Shown one piece after another: positions 11,201 to 24,000 of a DNA stretch of 64,000 nucleotides. The position numbers and the translations under genes were made by a program. The notes beneath the pieces were generated by a model, which was not told the origin of the DNA, ran no database searches, and was given only the letters and a program-made list of their open reading frames with translations. Every line of letters starts with the position of its first letter. The stretch's first letter is position 1. The stretch spans positions 52,106,130 to 52,170,129 of the forward strand of contig NC_068970.1 of assembly GCF_016808095.1 (NCBI RefSeq), in the 5' to 3' direction. The DNA comes from Vigna angularis. Taxonomy: Eukaryota; Streptophyta; Magnoliopsida; Fabales; Fabaceae.

Positions 11201-12825
11201 ACGTCTTCTTTCCATTTACCGAGCGTCACACTCAACAACTCTTCTTCTTCTTCAGGAAAAATTAACTCCTTAGCTCCACAATCTATGAGAATGCGATTGG
11301 TATTTAGCCAATCCATTCCCAAAATTACTTCTAAGTCCTTGAGAGGCAAACAGATGAGATTCACCTTGAACCTATGTCCTTCTACCTCGATAGGACATCT
11401 AACACACATGGTAGACGTCCTAACTTCACCAGCAGCTGGTGTTGACACCACCAAATCAAAAGGCATCTCGCTCTCAACTATCCCCAACTTATCAACGCAC
11501 GCCTTCGATATGAAGGAGTGTGTTGCCCCCGAATCAAACAATACACAACATTGCATTCCGTATAACAAGCACGTGCTGGTGATAAGTGTACCTGAACTAG
11601 CTGCTTCCGCCCCAGTAATTGCATAAACACGCCCAACAGCTTGAGCTCGACCACCTCTACCTTGCTGGTTCCTTCCAGCGTTCGGCGGCCTCACCACAGC
11701 GCGTCCGCCCATGTTGCATTCATTCTCTAGATGTCCATTTCTTCCACACAGATTACAATGCTTCCTTCCAGCTAGTTGAGGGCAGGCATTCCTATAATGT
11801 GGCCCTCCACACTGGTAACAAGTAACGTTTCCTTGTCCAGACTGCCCGACAGGAACGATTGCTTGTGATCCGCTTGCATGAGATGGTTGATTAGGACGAG
11901 CGTAAGGAGTTCCCCTCTGATTGACATTACTCCTCGAGACGATCGGTCCCCTTACAGTTTGTTGTTTCTTGTGTCGTTCAGCTTCCGCCATGTTCTTCTC
12001 CAACACCTTGGCCCTCTCAACCATGGCAGGAAACGTTCTTATGCATAAACTGGAGATCAAAACCTTCAAGTCACTCCGCAGTCCGTTCTCAAACTTACGG
12101 CACTGCCATTCTTCATTTGTGGCCGTTGTATTGAATCTGACAAGGTGTTTGAATTTGTTGGTGTATTCTGAAACCGACATACCCCCCTGAACCAACTGTA
12201 AAAATTCAACCTCCTTTGCAAAACGGACACTGTCAGGGAAGTACTCTTCATAAAATTTATTTCTGAACACTTCCCAAGTGATAGGACGTCGAGCGTCGGC
12301 CAGAATAGCCCTTGCGCTCGCCCACCAGTGGCTCGCTTCTCCAAACAGCAAATATTCAGTGTACGCCAAGCGGTTCTCGTCCGGACACCTCTTGGCATTG
12401 AAGATCTTCTCCATGTCTCTTAGCCACTGGTCCGCCTCATCAGGGAAGCCCTTACCATTGAATTTAGCCGGGTGATGCTGAAGGAAACTCTCCAAACTCC
12501 ACTCAGCAGTAGGTTGGGCAGTGTTTGAAGAGGACGCTCCAGGTGCACCTCTAGTGGCAGCGAGGATCTCCATCAACTGTCTCTGTGTGGTTTCAGCGTT
12601 GGCACGAGAGGCCTCCAAGCTCTGCATAGCGGTCTGATTTTGCTGCATCAGAGTGGCATTCTGTTCCATCAAAGTCGCATTATGTTGCTGCAGTCGGTCG
12701 ATCACCGTTTCCAACAACCTAGCGCTGTTGGACGCATCAGGTTCCGTAGGTTGGGGTGGAGGAGGTAGTCTAGGTGCCATTCGTTCTCTGGATAGCAGAG
12801 AAAAACGAGCGTTAGTTACGTTCAA
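8203..12825 (-). CDS. Gag-Pol polyprotein of Tekay/Del-type chromovirus
   Basis: One uninterrupted frame of 1540 codons encodes everything needed for replication and integration. Gag spans about residues 110-275. Two CCHC knuckles lie at 336-349 and 357-370. The aspartic protease has DSG at 431-433. Reverse transcriptase spans about 645-810 with FIDD at 762-765, and RNase H about 905-1020 with YCDAS. Integrase has an HHCC zinc domain (ending at C1161 and C1164) and a catalytic triad D1194, D1255, E1291 with exactly 35 residues between the last two. A chromodomain-like tail lies at about 1488-1536 and ends [15 protein letters not shown]. In chromoviruses this tail guides integration to marked chromatin. 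The second Met (residue 16, at 12780) is a likely true start because its context reads ATGGCACC. No inactivating change was seen. Confidence 0.97.
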   Translation of the reverse strand: MNVTNARFSLLSRERMAPRLPPPPQPTEPDASNSARLLETVIDRLQQHNATLMEQNATLMQQNQTAMQSLEASRANAETTQRQLMEILAATRGAPGASSSNTAQPTAEWSLESFLQHHPAKFNGKGFPDEADQWLRDMEKIFNAKRCPDENRLAYTEYLLFGEASHWWASARAILADARRPITWEVFRNKFYEEYFPDSVRFAKEVEFLQLVQGGMSVSEYTNKFKHLVRFNTTATNEEWQCRKFENGLRSDLKVLISSLCIRTFPAMVERAKVLEKNMAEAERHKKQQTVRGPIVSRSNVNQRGTPYARPNQPSHASGSQAIVPVGQSGQGNVTCYQCGGPHYRNACPQLAGRKHCNLCGRNGHLENECNMGGRAVVRPPNAGRNQQGRGGRAQAVGRVYAITGAEAASSGTLITSTCLLYGMQCCVLFDSGATHSFISKACVDKLGIVESEMPFDLVVSTPAAGEVRTSTMCVRCPIEVEGHRFKVNLICLPLKDLEVILGMDWLNTNRILIDCGAKELIFPEEEEELLSVTLGKWKEDVMEGAACFLIMTHEDRESANEGFERSSIKCTEGRTVVDEFQDVFPDEVPGLPPVREVEFTIDLVTTAAPISVQPYRMAPAELVELKNQIEELMEKQFIRPSVSPWGAPVLLVKKKDGSSRLCIDYRQLNKLTIKNKYPLPRIDDLLDQLHGATVFSKIDLRSGYHQIRVKEDDIQKTAFRSRYGHYEYVVMPFGVTNAPAVFMDYMNRIFRPYLDKFVVVFIDDILIYSKTQAEHEEHLRAVLSVLREKELYAKLSKCEFWMKEVQFLGHVVSAGGISVDPAKVRAVLDWKSPRSVMEVRSFIGLAGYYRRFIEGFAKIVAPLTQLTRKDQPFAWTDLCEERFQELKVKLTSAPVLVIPDTSKPFEVYCDASHQGLGCVLMQERRAVAYASRQLKIHERNYPTHDLELAAVVFALKIWRHYLYGSTFQVFSDHKSLKYLFDQKELNMRQRRWLEFLKDYEFELLYHPGKANVVADALSRKTVHVSLMMVKELHLVESFRDLRLQFELEPSSIKCCNLRISSNVFDRIRMKQREDEELVKILSALGTDQAKWFNTGTDGMLRYMGRTCVPNDGELKRIILEEGHHSRLSMHPGMTKMYQDLRKSFWWPGMKGDVARFVASCLTCQRAKAEYQRPGGLLQQLEIPEWKWDSISMDFVTHLPRTVRNHDSIWVIVDRLTKSAHFLPVNLKMSMTNLAKLYIKEIVRLHGVPSSIISDRDTRFTSRFWQSLQGELGSKLQMSSAYHPQTDGQSERTIQTLEDLLRTCVLDHLGAWDEVLPLVEFTYNNSFQSSIGMAPFEALYGRKCRTPLCWFQEGENVLTGPELIQQTTEKVKLIQERLKTSLSRQKSYADRRRRPLEFTAGDHVFLRLNPITGVGRVVRPKKLSPKFIGPYQILKKIGPVAYELALPPQLSNLHPVFHVSQLRKYIANPSHVLELEDIQLQPNRTLELQPVRIEDVRTRLYKRKDVRLVKVVWDAKTGDSTWEVESAMKELYPHLFTGRF

Positions 12826-12920
12826 GAGTTAAAATAAAATAACTCATTAAACATACAACAAGCACACAGCAAAAACGCAATGCACTCATAACCTACAGCG
12901 TCCTTTAAGAGAACAAAACT

Positions 12921-12932
12921 GCTCTGATACCA
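12921..12932 (-). other. Primer-binding site (initiator tRNA-Met)
   Basis: Read on the - strand this is TGGTATCAGAGC, four bases inside the 5' LTR boundary. It is the standard plant site complementary to the 3' end of initiator tRNA-Met and primes minus-strand DNA synthesis. Confidence 0.95.
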
Positions 12933-12936
12933 CTAA

Positions 12937-15470
12937 TGTAACATCCCAAAATATAATAAATACCATAAATCAGGATTGATTACAATTAACAGTATAATTA
13001 ACAGTCTTTAACATTAACAGCACACAAGGGTCAAAGCCGAACGGCTGCAGTACAAAAATAACGAGCGTACCAAAGTACAGGAACATAAAACAGAACGAAC
13101 GGTTTTACAAAAGGATTAACCGAACGTCCAAAACGATCTAACATTTACACCCTAATATCTACGAGCGCTCTAAGGCTCGGCCTTTACTTCAACTTCGACC
13201 AGATTAGCATCTTCCAAATTTTCTTCTTCCAGCATTTCTTCAAGAGACGCCCCACCATCTGCTCACATCCACACGGATGGTCATTGCAAGACAAGACGGA
13301 CGTAGACATACAGGGAAAACACAAATGGAAATGCAAGGGTAAGCTTATAATATTTAATTTATACAATTAACACATACATTTACATTTCGATTCACACATA
13401 CAACATATAACTTATCAAAGAATAATCATAGAAATACTTATATAAGACAGACCGTCCGGACTGTATGAACCATGTAGTTATAGGCGTCCTTGCACCCGAG
13501 TGGTGTACTAGCCGGGATATACCTAATCAGCTACCACTCGAGGTTAATCCCTCGCCCATATCTAAGCGATGAACGAAGAACCCCCTGCCATTCCCACACA
13601 TGACTACCCCTTCTATGTGAAGATGAGTATCACGGAATCTCAGGATGGACCAAGCCTGTTTTAACTTATCCATGTTCATACTTTACCAAATTTAGTATTT
13701 AATACAACTGAGACGTTCCTCCTTGGAACGCTCGTTCAAATTCCATAATCATAAAATCACTTGATATAACGTTCGCACTGTAATTTATCATAATTCATAA
13801 TCAATTTCATATTTAGCTTTAAGAGTACAAAAGAACGAACGTTCAGTCCCTTGAAGAAATAGGACGAACGTTCAAATATAGTACTGGATGGACAGACGTG
13901 ACTCTCTGTTTGACCAGTTAAATGCACTGAATCAATTTGAAGTATATTGGTACGTGGAAGATTTCAAATAAAAACCTTGGACCAGATTTAATATAAGAAG
14001 AATACTCAATAAGACTTAGAAAGTTTCTTTGCATAATTTGGTATATACTGGACTGATGTCAGTATTTGAATGAATATTGAAATATTTGGACGAACGCTAT
14101 TTACGTTCGTTAAGGAATTTAGATTAAGGACGAACGTTCGATATGAGGCCGAACGCTATCAAGGACGAACGCTCGACATAAGGCCGAACGCTATCAAAGA
14201 CGAACGCTCGGCATAAGGCCGAACGCTATCAAAGACGAACGCTCGACATAAGGTCGAACTTTATGTAATTGCAAAGTTTCAAATATTTATATACCGTTGA
14301 GCTGAACGAACGCTCAGACATTTCAATGGGGACGCTCGTTCTCGAGCAGAACTCATTCCAAATGAAGAATTCCATTCTAAGTTATTTTAAGGAAAACCGA
14401 ACGGTCTAAGACCGTACAGTGACGAGCGTTATTTATCAAAGGGAATGATAAATTCTCAGATTTCTCAAACTTAACAAATTTCCATATTTCACGTTTCACT
14501 TATACTTTATACTCTAAATGATTCTCCAATTTATGAACTTTATAACTTTCACTTCCAGATTAATTCGCATTCAACAATCAACATATTAACAACTCATGCA
14601 TTGCCATATTCATACATCATTCATACGTATCAAACCAACATGAAAGTCAACCACCAGAAATCATATCAGTAGACGTCCATAACAGCTCAAACTTCACATT
14701 TTTCATACATGCAACTCAGATCATATATCATACAGTATAATTTAAACATATAAGCTTCCCTTACCTGGATAGCAGTGTACGCCCTAATGCAAAAGCTGGG
14801 CTCGTCTCTTACAGCGTTCTACCCTCAATGCCACTAAACACTCTCACTGGATCTAAACACCAAAACCAGAGATGGCTCAGATATAGTCCATGCTTGGACC
14901 GAGAACATGTTTTCGTATGAAACCCTAATGGACAACTATTAGCAAAAGGAACTTACCAGCTTAGAATCAAATTCTGTTCGGTTCAAACGGAAGATCTCAG
15001 CTGGACGAACGTTTCTACGGTGCTGGAAAAGGAATCGAAGGAGAAACGTGAGAATTACAGTAGAGAGAAGTTTAGGGTTTCTAGAGAGAAGTTGGAGAAG
15101 ATGGATGGTTTGGTTTCTGAGGTAGAAGATGAATGGTTCAGGTGAGAGAATTTTTCGGAAAGCTTTGGTTTTGTTAAACTCACGTTCGTTTGAACGAACG
15201 TCTCTCACGTTGACACCTGCACACCAACTCTGAATTGGAAGCTTCCAACGTGACAAGTGGCGTGCGTGCATGCAGGGATTGGTGCGTTTTTAATGCACTG
15301 GTGTGTGGCAGTGTGCGCGTTTCAGAGAATGATGAACGCTCGGTTTCCGTGTACAGCAGAGATGAAATCAGAGTTTGGGAGTGGGTTTTTTAATGGTTGA
15401 GAAGTGACGTGGCGTGCTTTAATGGTAAGGATGACAGAATTAATTTATGTTAATTATTAGGGGTCTCACA
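12937..15470 (-). repeat. 5' LTR of the chromovirus (right copy, 2534 bp)
   Basis: This promoter-bearing LTR drives the element on the - strand. Its 35-bp excess over the other LTR equals exactly one unit of the internal array. The perfect TSD ATTGT follows at 15471-15475. The AGGTAAGGG motif is at 14751-14766 and the stem-loop at about 13494-13544. Confidence 0.97.
14129..14259. repeat. 35-bp tandem array in right LTR (3.7 units)
   Basis: Same array as at 6860-6955 with one added unit. The added unit carries CTCGGCAT where its neighbours have CTCGACAT. Confidence 0.92.
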
Positions 15471-15475
15471 ATTGT

Positions 15476-16873
15476 CCTAGTGCTTAATTTTTATAAATGA
15501 AATAAAATTTACTCAAATCCCTTATTAATTTAATTCTTTCTGTAAACTTTCCATGAAGTACTGTTTGTAATATATTTGGCATTTACTTTTTCAACATTAA
15601 CTACAATTTGATTCTATATAATAAATTATGTAATATAATTGCTAAAAAGCTGTTAACATATTTTTTTTAAATGACAATGTCAAAGTTTATAACTAAATAT
15701 TACTATTAATATTTTACAAAAATAAATAAATAGTTAAACATTGTTAGAATTAAGCCAAATTGACGTAATATTCCTATAATCAATGATCATATATGATATA
15801 TGATGTCTTGTTTGTTTTACAATTTGAAGATATACAATAATTGTTTTTTTAAAAATATTCCAGAAGACTAAAAGTAGAAATATCATTTACATTCAAGTTT
15901 AGATAAATCAAAATTATTGAACGTATGAAAATAATTATCAATAATAAATTATATAAATTAAAAACCGTATTAGTTTCTTATGACTTTTTTAATTTTAAAA
16001 TATTAAATAATTAAATATGTAACCAATTTTTTATAAAGATTAGTATGCATAATGCATGTGTATTTTTTTCTTATAATAATAAAAATTAATGAAATTAATA
16101 ATAATATTATTATTATGATTATTATTAAACTTCTAAAATTAAATATAAATAATTTCTATAATTTTGTTATAAATAATTTTTATACATTTTGTATATAGTT
16201 TTATAATTAAAAATATTTTTAATAAATACTAAAATCCAAAAAAAACTGTTAAATTTAAAAGAAAAAAATTTATTTAAAGGAAAAAATTAATAAAATAATT
16301 ATTTTAATTTAAAAATTTATTAAAGGTAAAATTATAAAATAAATGTGAACACCAGAAAATATTTCTTTTTATATATAGACCAACATACAAACTATATCAT
16401 ATTTTTTTGTGTTCATGCATTTATAAATATTTATAATATTATATTAATAGATAATGATATTATAATGTTATTAAGTTAATATATGAAGTAAATTTATATT
16501 TATTAAATTATATGTATTCATAACTTATGTATTATTATAGATAATGTTTTAAATTTTATAAATAATAATTAAAAGGATAAAATTTAAAAAATCAAAGATA
16601 TAATTATTGATATACGATAAAATAAATTTTAGTTATTAAAATAAAAAATATTATAAGTAATATTATGTAAATAACTATTTTATTATGAATAATTATTTCA
16701 ACTTGAAATTGTCGTTACTAAAATCATAAAAATAAAGTATAAATAATTATTTTATAATGAATAATCATTTAAATTTAGAAAAAATAATAAAATAACAAAA
16801 TTAAAAATAATTTATTATTATGAATAATTATTTAAATTTTAAAAGTAGTAATTAAAATAATAAAATAACAAAA
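15476..16873. other. AT-rich DNA with degenerate tandem repeats
   Basis: No gene was seen. From about 16600 to 16870 a unit of roughly 65-75 bp recurs, with the core TTATNATGAATAATTATTT. The same kind of sequence reappears at 19825-19993 and 22457-22740, on both sides of a solo LTR. Confidence 0.6.
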
Positions 16874-17775
16874 TGTAAGAAAATAGAGTTTCAATATGCC
16901 ACAGTGTATTTAAATAACGATATTCTATTCTTTTTTATTTTAAATAAAAAGTAAGGTGTAAATAAAAATTTTATAGATAAGTTTCATTTATTAAGACACA
17001 TTCCATTTCTCTAAACTCAACCCTAAAACATTTATTTGGCTTTTTTCAAACAATTCTTCTTCTTATTATTATTAGGTCATATGTTTGATGATCATAAAGT
17101 TTCTAAATGATCAGAGTGACAAGATCTTCATATCCAACCGATAAATTTGTCAAAAAGAATAAGTAAATTTATGCTCTTTTCTAGGGTTCTACATTTCTTC
17201 TCTACATGTGGTTATTTTTCAGTTACATGCCTCCTTTAAGCTTTATTTTATGTTCTCTATTGATCATTAGTTGCAATCGCATACCCTAATCATGTTTCTG
17301 TTGTATGTAGATGCAATTAGTATCCTTAGAACTCTGAGAGCAACTTTTGGCCTACAACGGTTGAACTTCCATTAGGTAAGGGAAACTAATTTATTTGATT
17401 TGTATTTGGTAAACATGTTATATTTGATGTTTGTATGATGATGTGATGATTGATTTGTGAAATTTAATTGAATTGGTATGCTTAGTTACTTGAAAAAGTG
17501 GTATGTTGAATTGAAACTTATGGATGTTGGTGCGTAGTTGGTTTGCTGATGTGAAAGTTGTTTATCGATGAATTAAGGAATGTAGATTTGGCAACGCCAA
17601 GTGGATGAAGTGTTACAGAACTTTGAATTGAAATAAATTAGAAGAAATGTGAGTTTTAGGCATAAAATAGGGGTTTTGACCGGTTAAGTTCTAAAGTCAT
17701 GGTTTTTGGGAAATTCTACAATTTCGGGAACTGTCTTTGGACCATTTAAGACTTAGTTGGTCTTTTATTTTGCTA

Positions 17776-18215
17776 AAACTTGGTGGTAAGTGTTTTGTAG
17801 TAAGTGTCTAGTGATAAGCATCTGGTAGTAAGCATCTAGTAGTAATCGACTGGTGATAATAGTCTGATAGTAAGCGTTTGGTGGTAAACGTTAGGTAGTA
17901 AGTGTTTGGTGATAAGCGTCTGGTGATAAGCATCTCATAGTAAACATATGGTGATAAGCGGCTGGTGATAAGCGGTTGGTGATAAGCGGTTGGTGATAAG
18001 CGTCTGGTGGTAAGCGTCTGATAGTAAGCATCTTATGATAAGCGTCTGATGATAAGCGCCTGGTAGTAAGCGACTGGTGATAAGCGGTTGGTGGTAAGCA
18101 TCTGGTAGCAAGCATCTGGTAGTAAGCGTCTGGTGCTAAGCGTCTGGTAGTGAGTGTCTGGTAATAAACTTCTTATAGTAATCATCTAGTAGTAAGCGTG
18201 GTGGTATGTGTCTAG
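17776..18215. repeat. 14-bp minisatellite (about 30 units)
   Basis: Degenerate repeats of GATAAGCGTCTGGT fill this stretch of the LTR. Because 14 is not a multiple of 3, the frame cycles every 42 bp and gives a periodic but meaningless - strand open frame at 17891-18115. Confidence 0.9.
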
Positions 18216-18596
18216 TGGTACAAGTTGTCCAACAATAACTAAGTTATTGGGAATCTCTGATTTGGGGTTCTGAACATCAGTTTTTGACGTTCTTTAGGTC
18301 GTTTTTACGGGTTTTAGACCCTTTCAGAGCTGTTGGTAAGGGTTTCTAAACTGTTTTCCTTGCCTAGTGTGTATATTGAGTTATTGTGAAGGAAATTGTG
18401 TTATTGTATGGTTGTTGTTTCCATAATGTTATAAATGATTTTATACTTGAAATACTTTGAGTATATCATGATAATGATGATTGTTATGAGGTCATTAATT
18501 GAGATATGTATATGTATATTTATGGCGTAATTCTATAAAACTCTTAGGGGATTCTATGGTGTCAGTTTCAACCGTGTAAATATTGATGTAGGGATC

Positions 18597-18638
18597 GAGT
18601 AGGAGGTTATTCTGACACTCTAATAATCACTCCTACTC
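18597..18638 (+). other. Conserved LTR stem-loop (14-bp-array LTR)
   Basis: GAGTAGGAG (18597-18605) pairs over nine bases with CTCCTACTC (18630-18638). The position and flanking bases match the stem-loop of the chromovirus LTR, but both arms differ. Confidence 0.6.
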
Positions 18639-19159
18639 AAGTATAGACGCGTGGATTACGTCGTGAGAGTAACAAGAGGTCCTAGTTCTAAGGTTTGGTG
18701 ACCTAAGGCGTTTAAGGATTAACCTTGTAGTGACAATATAAAGCAAAGTTGGTAACGACTCTGTAGAGCATTTAAGATAAATACGATTGTTTAATTGATT
18801 TAATAGCTAGTTTCTTTTGGAATTTAAGTTACCCTTTTTGCTTGTGTTTGTGTTTGTTTGTTTTGAAAATTTGTCACCTGATTGATGGAAGTAGGGGATG
18901 AAGTTGCTTTGGAGTAGATGTTTGGTAGTGAGAAGGCTAATGCAAAAATATGTGTTTAGTTCTTCGGTTTTACTACTTAAAACCTTTTGAAAAACTTTAA
19001 ATCTATATTTAAACTTCTTTTGAAGTTTTATTTGTAAAAAGTAAAGATGTTATAGCTTGGATAATTGTAATAACTAAATCTTTATGTTTTTTTTGTTATT
19101 TAAGTGTTTTATGTTATTTGATTTGTGATTATTTCATGACAATGATATGGGATATCACA

Positions 19160-19993
19160 ACAAACGGAAAACAAAAATGTATATTTTTTTATATGCATTT
19201 ATAGATTATGTTATTATTTTTAGTTAAATTATCATTTAAAAATTATACTTTTAAAAAGAAAAAAGTTTTCAAAATCTTAACCCAATCTACTCCATACAAT
19301 CCAACATGGTTAATAGTATGTTTGACATTATTGAGTTTAACAGTAGAAATCCAACCCAATCTAATTTTACAGTAATTCTGATAATGAATTTATGTAGATC
19401 GTATTCTATAAAAAAAGTAAGCATCATTAGCAATTGTATCTATTATTTGACACCTTAATATATCTTTATTATGACATGTTCTAAAATAAATTAATATTTT
19501 AAAGTGAGTTATTGTATTTTGGTTTTGGCTAAATAGTCACTTTAATATAATAAGTATTATAATTTTTATTTTTAACGCGATAACAAAAATTATAGTCTTA
19601 GTTTAACAAATTTGATTATATTAGTTTTATTTCAACTTCGTTAATAATTAATATGATTAAGCACATATTTCTTCTCTAGTAATCATTATATACTTTTTAG
19701 TAAAAGGAAAATCATATTAATGTGGAATTAATGTTCTAAAAGCAATCAGAGATGTTAAATTTACAAAATCAAAGGGAAAGGATAAAATATTTTCCTTCAA
19801 AATTATTTACATATTTTTTAAATTTTAAAAGTAATAATTAAAAGGATAAAATTGAAAAAACAAAATGTATATATAATTACAGATATATAATTATAAATAT
19901 AGCTATAGATAAAATAAATTAGTTATTAAAATAAAAAATATTATAAGTCATATTGTTAAATAATTTTTTAATATGAATAATTATTTAAATTTG
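19160..19993. other. AT-rich DNA
   Basis: No gene was seen. The right end (about 19825-19993) resembles 16555-16710. Confidence 0.6.
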
Positions 19994-20553
19994 AAAAATG
20001 TAACATCCAAAAATACAGTCTAAAACTATATAATAGAATAATCACATTTAATAATATACAGATCAGTGTTACACTAGATAAGAACGTACGGTCATGGCCG
20101 AACGGCTTTACAAAGTAGCACTTAGAAATTTAAGCTGTACAGGGGTAAATTATGACCGAACGATTTACAAAAGAAAATACCGAACGGTCATATTAAACAG
20201 AAAGGGAAGGTGAATGAACGACCACCTTACAATCAACTAAACTACTGACCGAACGTCTTACTGTTCGGTCTTCACTTCTGCCTCGACCAGGTTCTCTTCT
20301 TCCAGCGCATCTTCCAACAACTCTTCTCCTTCTGCTTACATCCACAAGGATGATCATTGCAATGACAAAGACGAATGTACAAAACAAGACAAGACATGAA
20401 ACACAGGGTAAGCTTATGTAATTTAATTCATGTACAAACATACATTTTACACAATCACCACATTAAATAAAATTCATCATACGTTCATACAAAACCTAAT
20501 ACTAGACTGACTGTCCGGACTGTATGAAATCTGTGTAGCTACGACGTTCGTGC

Positions 20554-20603
20554 ACCCGGGTGATGTAGTAACTAGGATACCCTCAACAGTTGCCACCCGA
20601 GGT
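20554..20603 (-). other. Conserved LTR stem-loop (second family)
   Basis: CGGGTG (20557-20562) pairs with CACCCG (20594-20599). ACC and GGT extend the stem around the same unpaired A as in the intact element. Relative to 6228-6271 one A-T pair has become G-C. Confidence 0.58.
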
Positions 20604-21491
20604 TAGTCCTATCCGTCCAAATTAACCATAAGGACTAGGACCTCCTGTCGTTCCCACACATGACCTACCCTCCTCTACATGAGGACGAGTACTCACGGAA
20701 CATCAGGATGAACCACCATCTTAGTATGCCCACATTCATACTTTACCAATTCCAATATTCATCCATGAGTCGTTCCTCCCTGGAACGCTCGTCCATAATC
20801 CAAAACATTTTAATCCATATCATATTCTCTTATCTTTCATTATTATTCATTTCACTTAAACCTTTCTCACAAAGATCCGTAAGGGTACCGAATACCGAAC
20901 GTTCAACCCTAACTCAGAACGAGACCGAACACTTGGAGAGAGACCGAGAGGTCTCTAGTTCCAGAATGGATTTAGACTAAGAGGGTTAGTATCGGGTTGA
21001 GAAAGAAATCGAGTACAATCAAATATCACAAGAAAAGAATAGAACGAGCGTTAATTACAAAGTGAGTCAATTAGATGAACTGACTCTTGAGGACTTCAAC
21101 CGAACACTGAAATGACCATGCCCGGTACTAGGGCTCTAGGTCGTAACCAATGTGTACAGACACTTTGAGACCTTTCAAGAATAATACTTAGAAGAATTCC
21201 CATGAAGAAACCGAACGCTTATTAAAACTTAGATTATTTGGGTTTAGTATCAAGAAATCTGAATGCCAGTTAAAGACTGAACACTATAGTGGGCAAACCC
21301 TAGTGGGCTTGAACGCTCTTATTATGAAGTTTAGCTTAAGGAGCTAGAACGTGTGTCTGGTGTAAGACCAACACTTGCTTAGTACGAACACTTGGTATAA
21401 GACCAAGTGCTATTACACTTATAGAGAAGAAGCTTGATAATTATACTAAGATACTATTGGAGTAGTGTTTAAGAATAACAAAATATACAAT

Positions 21492-21494
<3 letters not shown>

Positions 21495-21529
<35 letters not shown>
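21495..21529. repeat. (AT)n microsatellite
   Basis: A plain dinucleotide run inside the solo LTR. Confidence 0.9.
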
Positions 21530-21530
<1 letters not shown>

Positions 21531-22456
21531 TTAAATTTATAACCGAACGCAATAAACCAACTACACTTGGCCGAACGCTCATGCACAGTATTTCGAAGTG
21601 AAGACGCTCGTTCTCAACTAGGATTCTTCCCAAATGAAAGAATCCAATTCTAACCAACTTTACTAGAAATACCGAATGATCGATGACCGTTCAATGACGA
21701 ACGTACTCTTTCATAGGGAAATTTCATACCAAAATCATTTATATTCCAACTCATTTCTTAACATATAGTTTCATAACTTTATACATTCATATCATAATCA
21801 ATTTTCATACTTCATACAATCCAAGCATATCAACCATCATACATCATATTCATTCAGTCAATCCAATGAACGTTCATACAACACAGTAAACATACAAATT
21901 AAATTAAATAAGTTTCACTTACCTTTTAGCGCGACCGAACGTTCCTAGAGACAAAATTTAGATTCGCCTGACCACACTTTCTTCTACCCTCACGTTCAAC
22001 AATTCTTCAAACTAATCCAAACAACAGAAGACCAACAATGGCTCAGACAAGACGAAATCATACAACCAGAACTTGGTGTGCATGTACCAGATAACAAACG
22101 GCTAACGAGAAGAAGAACTTACCAGTTCAGAACTCAAAACCGATCGGTTCAAACTGAAGTTCTAGACTCCGGAAATGCTTCTACGGTGCCTGAACGGTGA
22201 TCGGAGAAGAGAAAAGGTGAGATTTGGTAGAGAGAAGGAGGAGAAATGAGAATTTCAGAGTTTGGAGAAGAAGGTGCATGCAGAGAGTGTGACGTAAACT
22301 TTCCAAAAATCAGTTTTGCTTCCCACGTCAAAACGAACGTCCGCTCACCTACCGACACCTGCCTTCCACTATCTGATTTTCAGATCCTCGGCGCTTGACA
22401 CCTAGCGTCCGTTCAGAGGGGTTTTGGGGTTCGTTTTTAATGATTCTGACAAAAAA

Positions 22457-22750
22457 TGGTTACTAACATGATAAAAGAGTAAATAATTATTTTATAATTT
22501 ATAATGAATAATATTTGAATTAAAAAAGTAGTTACTAAAATTGTAAAACATTTTTATTATGAATTATTATTTAAATTTAAAAATTAAAAATTAAGTGAAT
22601 AAAATTGAACAAATAAAAAAGAACATTAAAAAAGTGTATCCTCTTTATATATATAATTATAGATTATAGATATATAATTATTTTAATTTAAAAAATCTTT
22701 CTTAAAGAATAAAATTGGAAAACATGAAAATAAAAAGAAATTCCTTTTAT

Positions 22751-22846
<96 letters not shown>

Positions 22847-23358
22847 TAGTATAGATGCATTAGAAACTATAGAAGCTAACGTAAATTTAAGTCTAATTGT
22901 TATTAAAAATCTAATGTAATTCTAAGTCATATGATTAAGTAAAAATAATAATATATGTTATGTTTATGAAAAATATAAAAATATGAATGCAGTTTTAACT
23001 CTTATTCAATAACATCATATCAACAATGTTAATATATAAGATAAATAAATTTGATACATTTAAGCAGTGATGAAGTAATGTATTATAAATATTTATAATG
23101 AGTTCTCCTAGAATGGGAAATTAAAGAAATCATTTTTTGCAATATAGAATGTCATTTTATTATTTGACGTTTTTACATTTATGTAATTTGTATTCTTTAT
23201 GAAAAAAAAAACATATTTTAATTTTTTTTATAATATTTTAACATAATAAATGTGTCATTTTTTTTTATCAAAACTTAATATATGTCTAATATAATAACAA
23301 ATAAATAATAAATTAAAAAAATGACATATATATTACGTCTTAGTTAAAATATATTTTT

Positions 23359-23394
<36 letters not shown>

Positions 23395-24000
23395 TTTTTT
23401 AAATGATTTAATTTTTGTTTACTTATTTTTCATATGTGCATACAAGAATTATGTGCTATTAGAAGAATACGTTAGATATATTATCATCATAAACCATAAC
23501 GTTTACTATGAAAGAATCAATTTAATGAATTTTGACTACAATGACAATTAAAATAATAAAAAATATACAAAAGTAAACAACTTAAATTTTGTAAAGATGT
23601 TTATCAAAATAGATTTGTCAAAGAGAAGGTTGAAACTAGAAACGTGTGAAATATTTTTCTTTATAGAATAAAATATTTATTTTAATTTTTAAAATGAAAT
23701 CTTATTTGGTAGAAGAATTAAAATAACTTAATAAGATGAAAAAGGGTGAAAGAAGTCAACCCATAACGTGTAAGAGACATTAACTACTACTCGCGTTGCT
23801 TAAAAAAGGATCCCACCATGTTTTCTGCTCTCTTGGCTTCACGTTTTTCACTCTTCCACTTATTACACTGTCCAAACCAACCAAACAAACAAACGGTTAA
23901 AGAAGAAAAAAAAAAAAAAAAACAAAAACGCGTGGACGTCAAACGCTTTTCTCCACCACAATTCATAATTTTCCTTACATCCGCGTCTGTAACACTTTTC
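22457..24000. other. AT-rich upstream region of the VAP gene
   Basis: No gene was seen. It contains a long (AT)n run at 22759-22843 and a shorter one at about 23363-23391. The last few hundred bases become less AT-rich and should hold the promoter and 5' UTR of the gene starting at 24163, but I could not place a convincing TATA box. Confidence 0.6.
22759..22843. repeat. (AT)n microsatellite, about 84 bp
   Basis: An almost uninterrupted AT run ending in two GTAT-type imperfect units. Confidence 0.92.

Larger units (their letters stand above)
5668..15470 (-). mobile_element. Complete young Ty3/gypsy chromovirus (Tekay/Del type)
   Basis: A full-length 9.8-kb LTR retrotransposon lies on the - strand. 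Both LTRs start TG and end CA, and the 5-bp TSD ATTGT is perfect (5663-5667 and 15471-15475). A primer-binding site complementary to initiator tRNA-Met lies beside the 5' LTR (the right one here), and a purine tract lies beside the 3' LTR. One intact gag-pol frame fills the interior. By eye the LTRs differ at about four bases plus one 35-bp repeat unit over 2.5 kb. With a commonly used plant LTR rate near 1.3e-8 per site per year, that implies insertion within roughly the last hundred thousand years. It looks autonomous and possibly still active. Confidence 0.97.
16874..19159 (+). mobile_element. Solo LTR, + strand, chromovirus type (start uncertain)
   Basis: The 3' end GGGATATCACA at 19159 is clear. 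The segment has the same ordered landmarks as the other chromovirus-type LTRs here: AGGTAAGGGAAAC (17374-17386), a tandem array (17776-18215), a stem-loop (18597-18638, about 520-560 nt from the 3' end) and TAAGTTACCC near 18826. The proposed start at 16874 (TGTAAG) is a guess: the flanking bases CAAAA and ACAAA only roughly agree. No internal region or second LTR is present. Confidence 0.62.
19999..22451 (-). mobile_element. Solo LTR of a second chromovirus family
   Basis: The LTR is 2453 bp. On the - strand it starts TGTCAGAATC and ends GATGTTACA. It is flanked by AAAAA on both sides (19994-19998 and 22452-22456), the right length for a gypsy TSD but of low complexity. No internal domain is present, so it is a solo LTR left by LTR-LTR recombination. 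It is related to 47933-50353 and more distantly to the LTRs of the intact element. It contains AAGGTAAGTGAAACTT (21910-21925, - strand) and a stem-loop at 20554-20603. Confidence 0.88.

Noticed and set aside
8479..12475. Several + strand open frames of 65-201 residues
   Set aside because: They are antisense to the intact gag-pol gene.
17891..18115. Periodic 74-residue frame with repeated DAYHQ
   Set aside because: It is the translation of the 14-bp minisatellite on the opposite strand.
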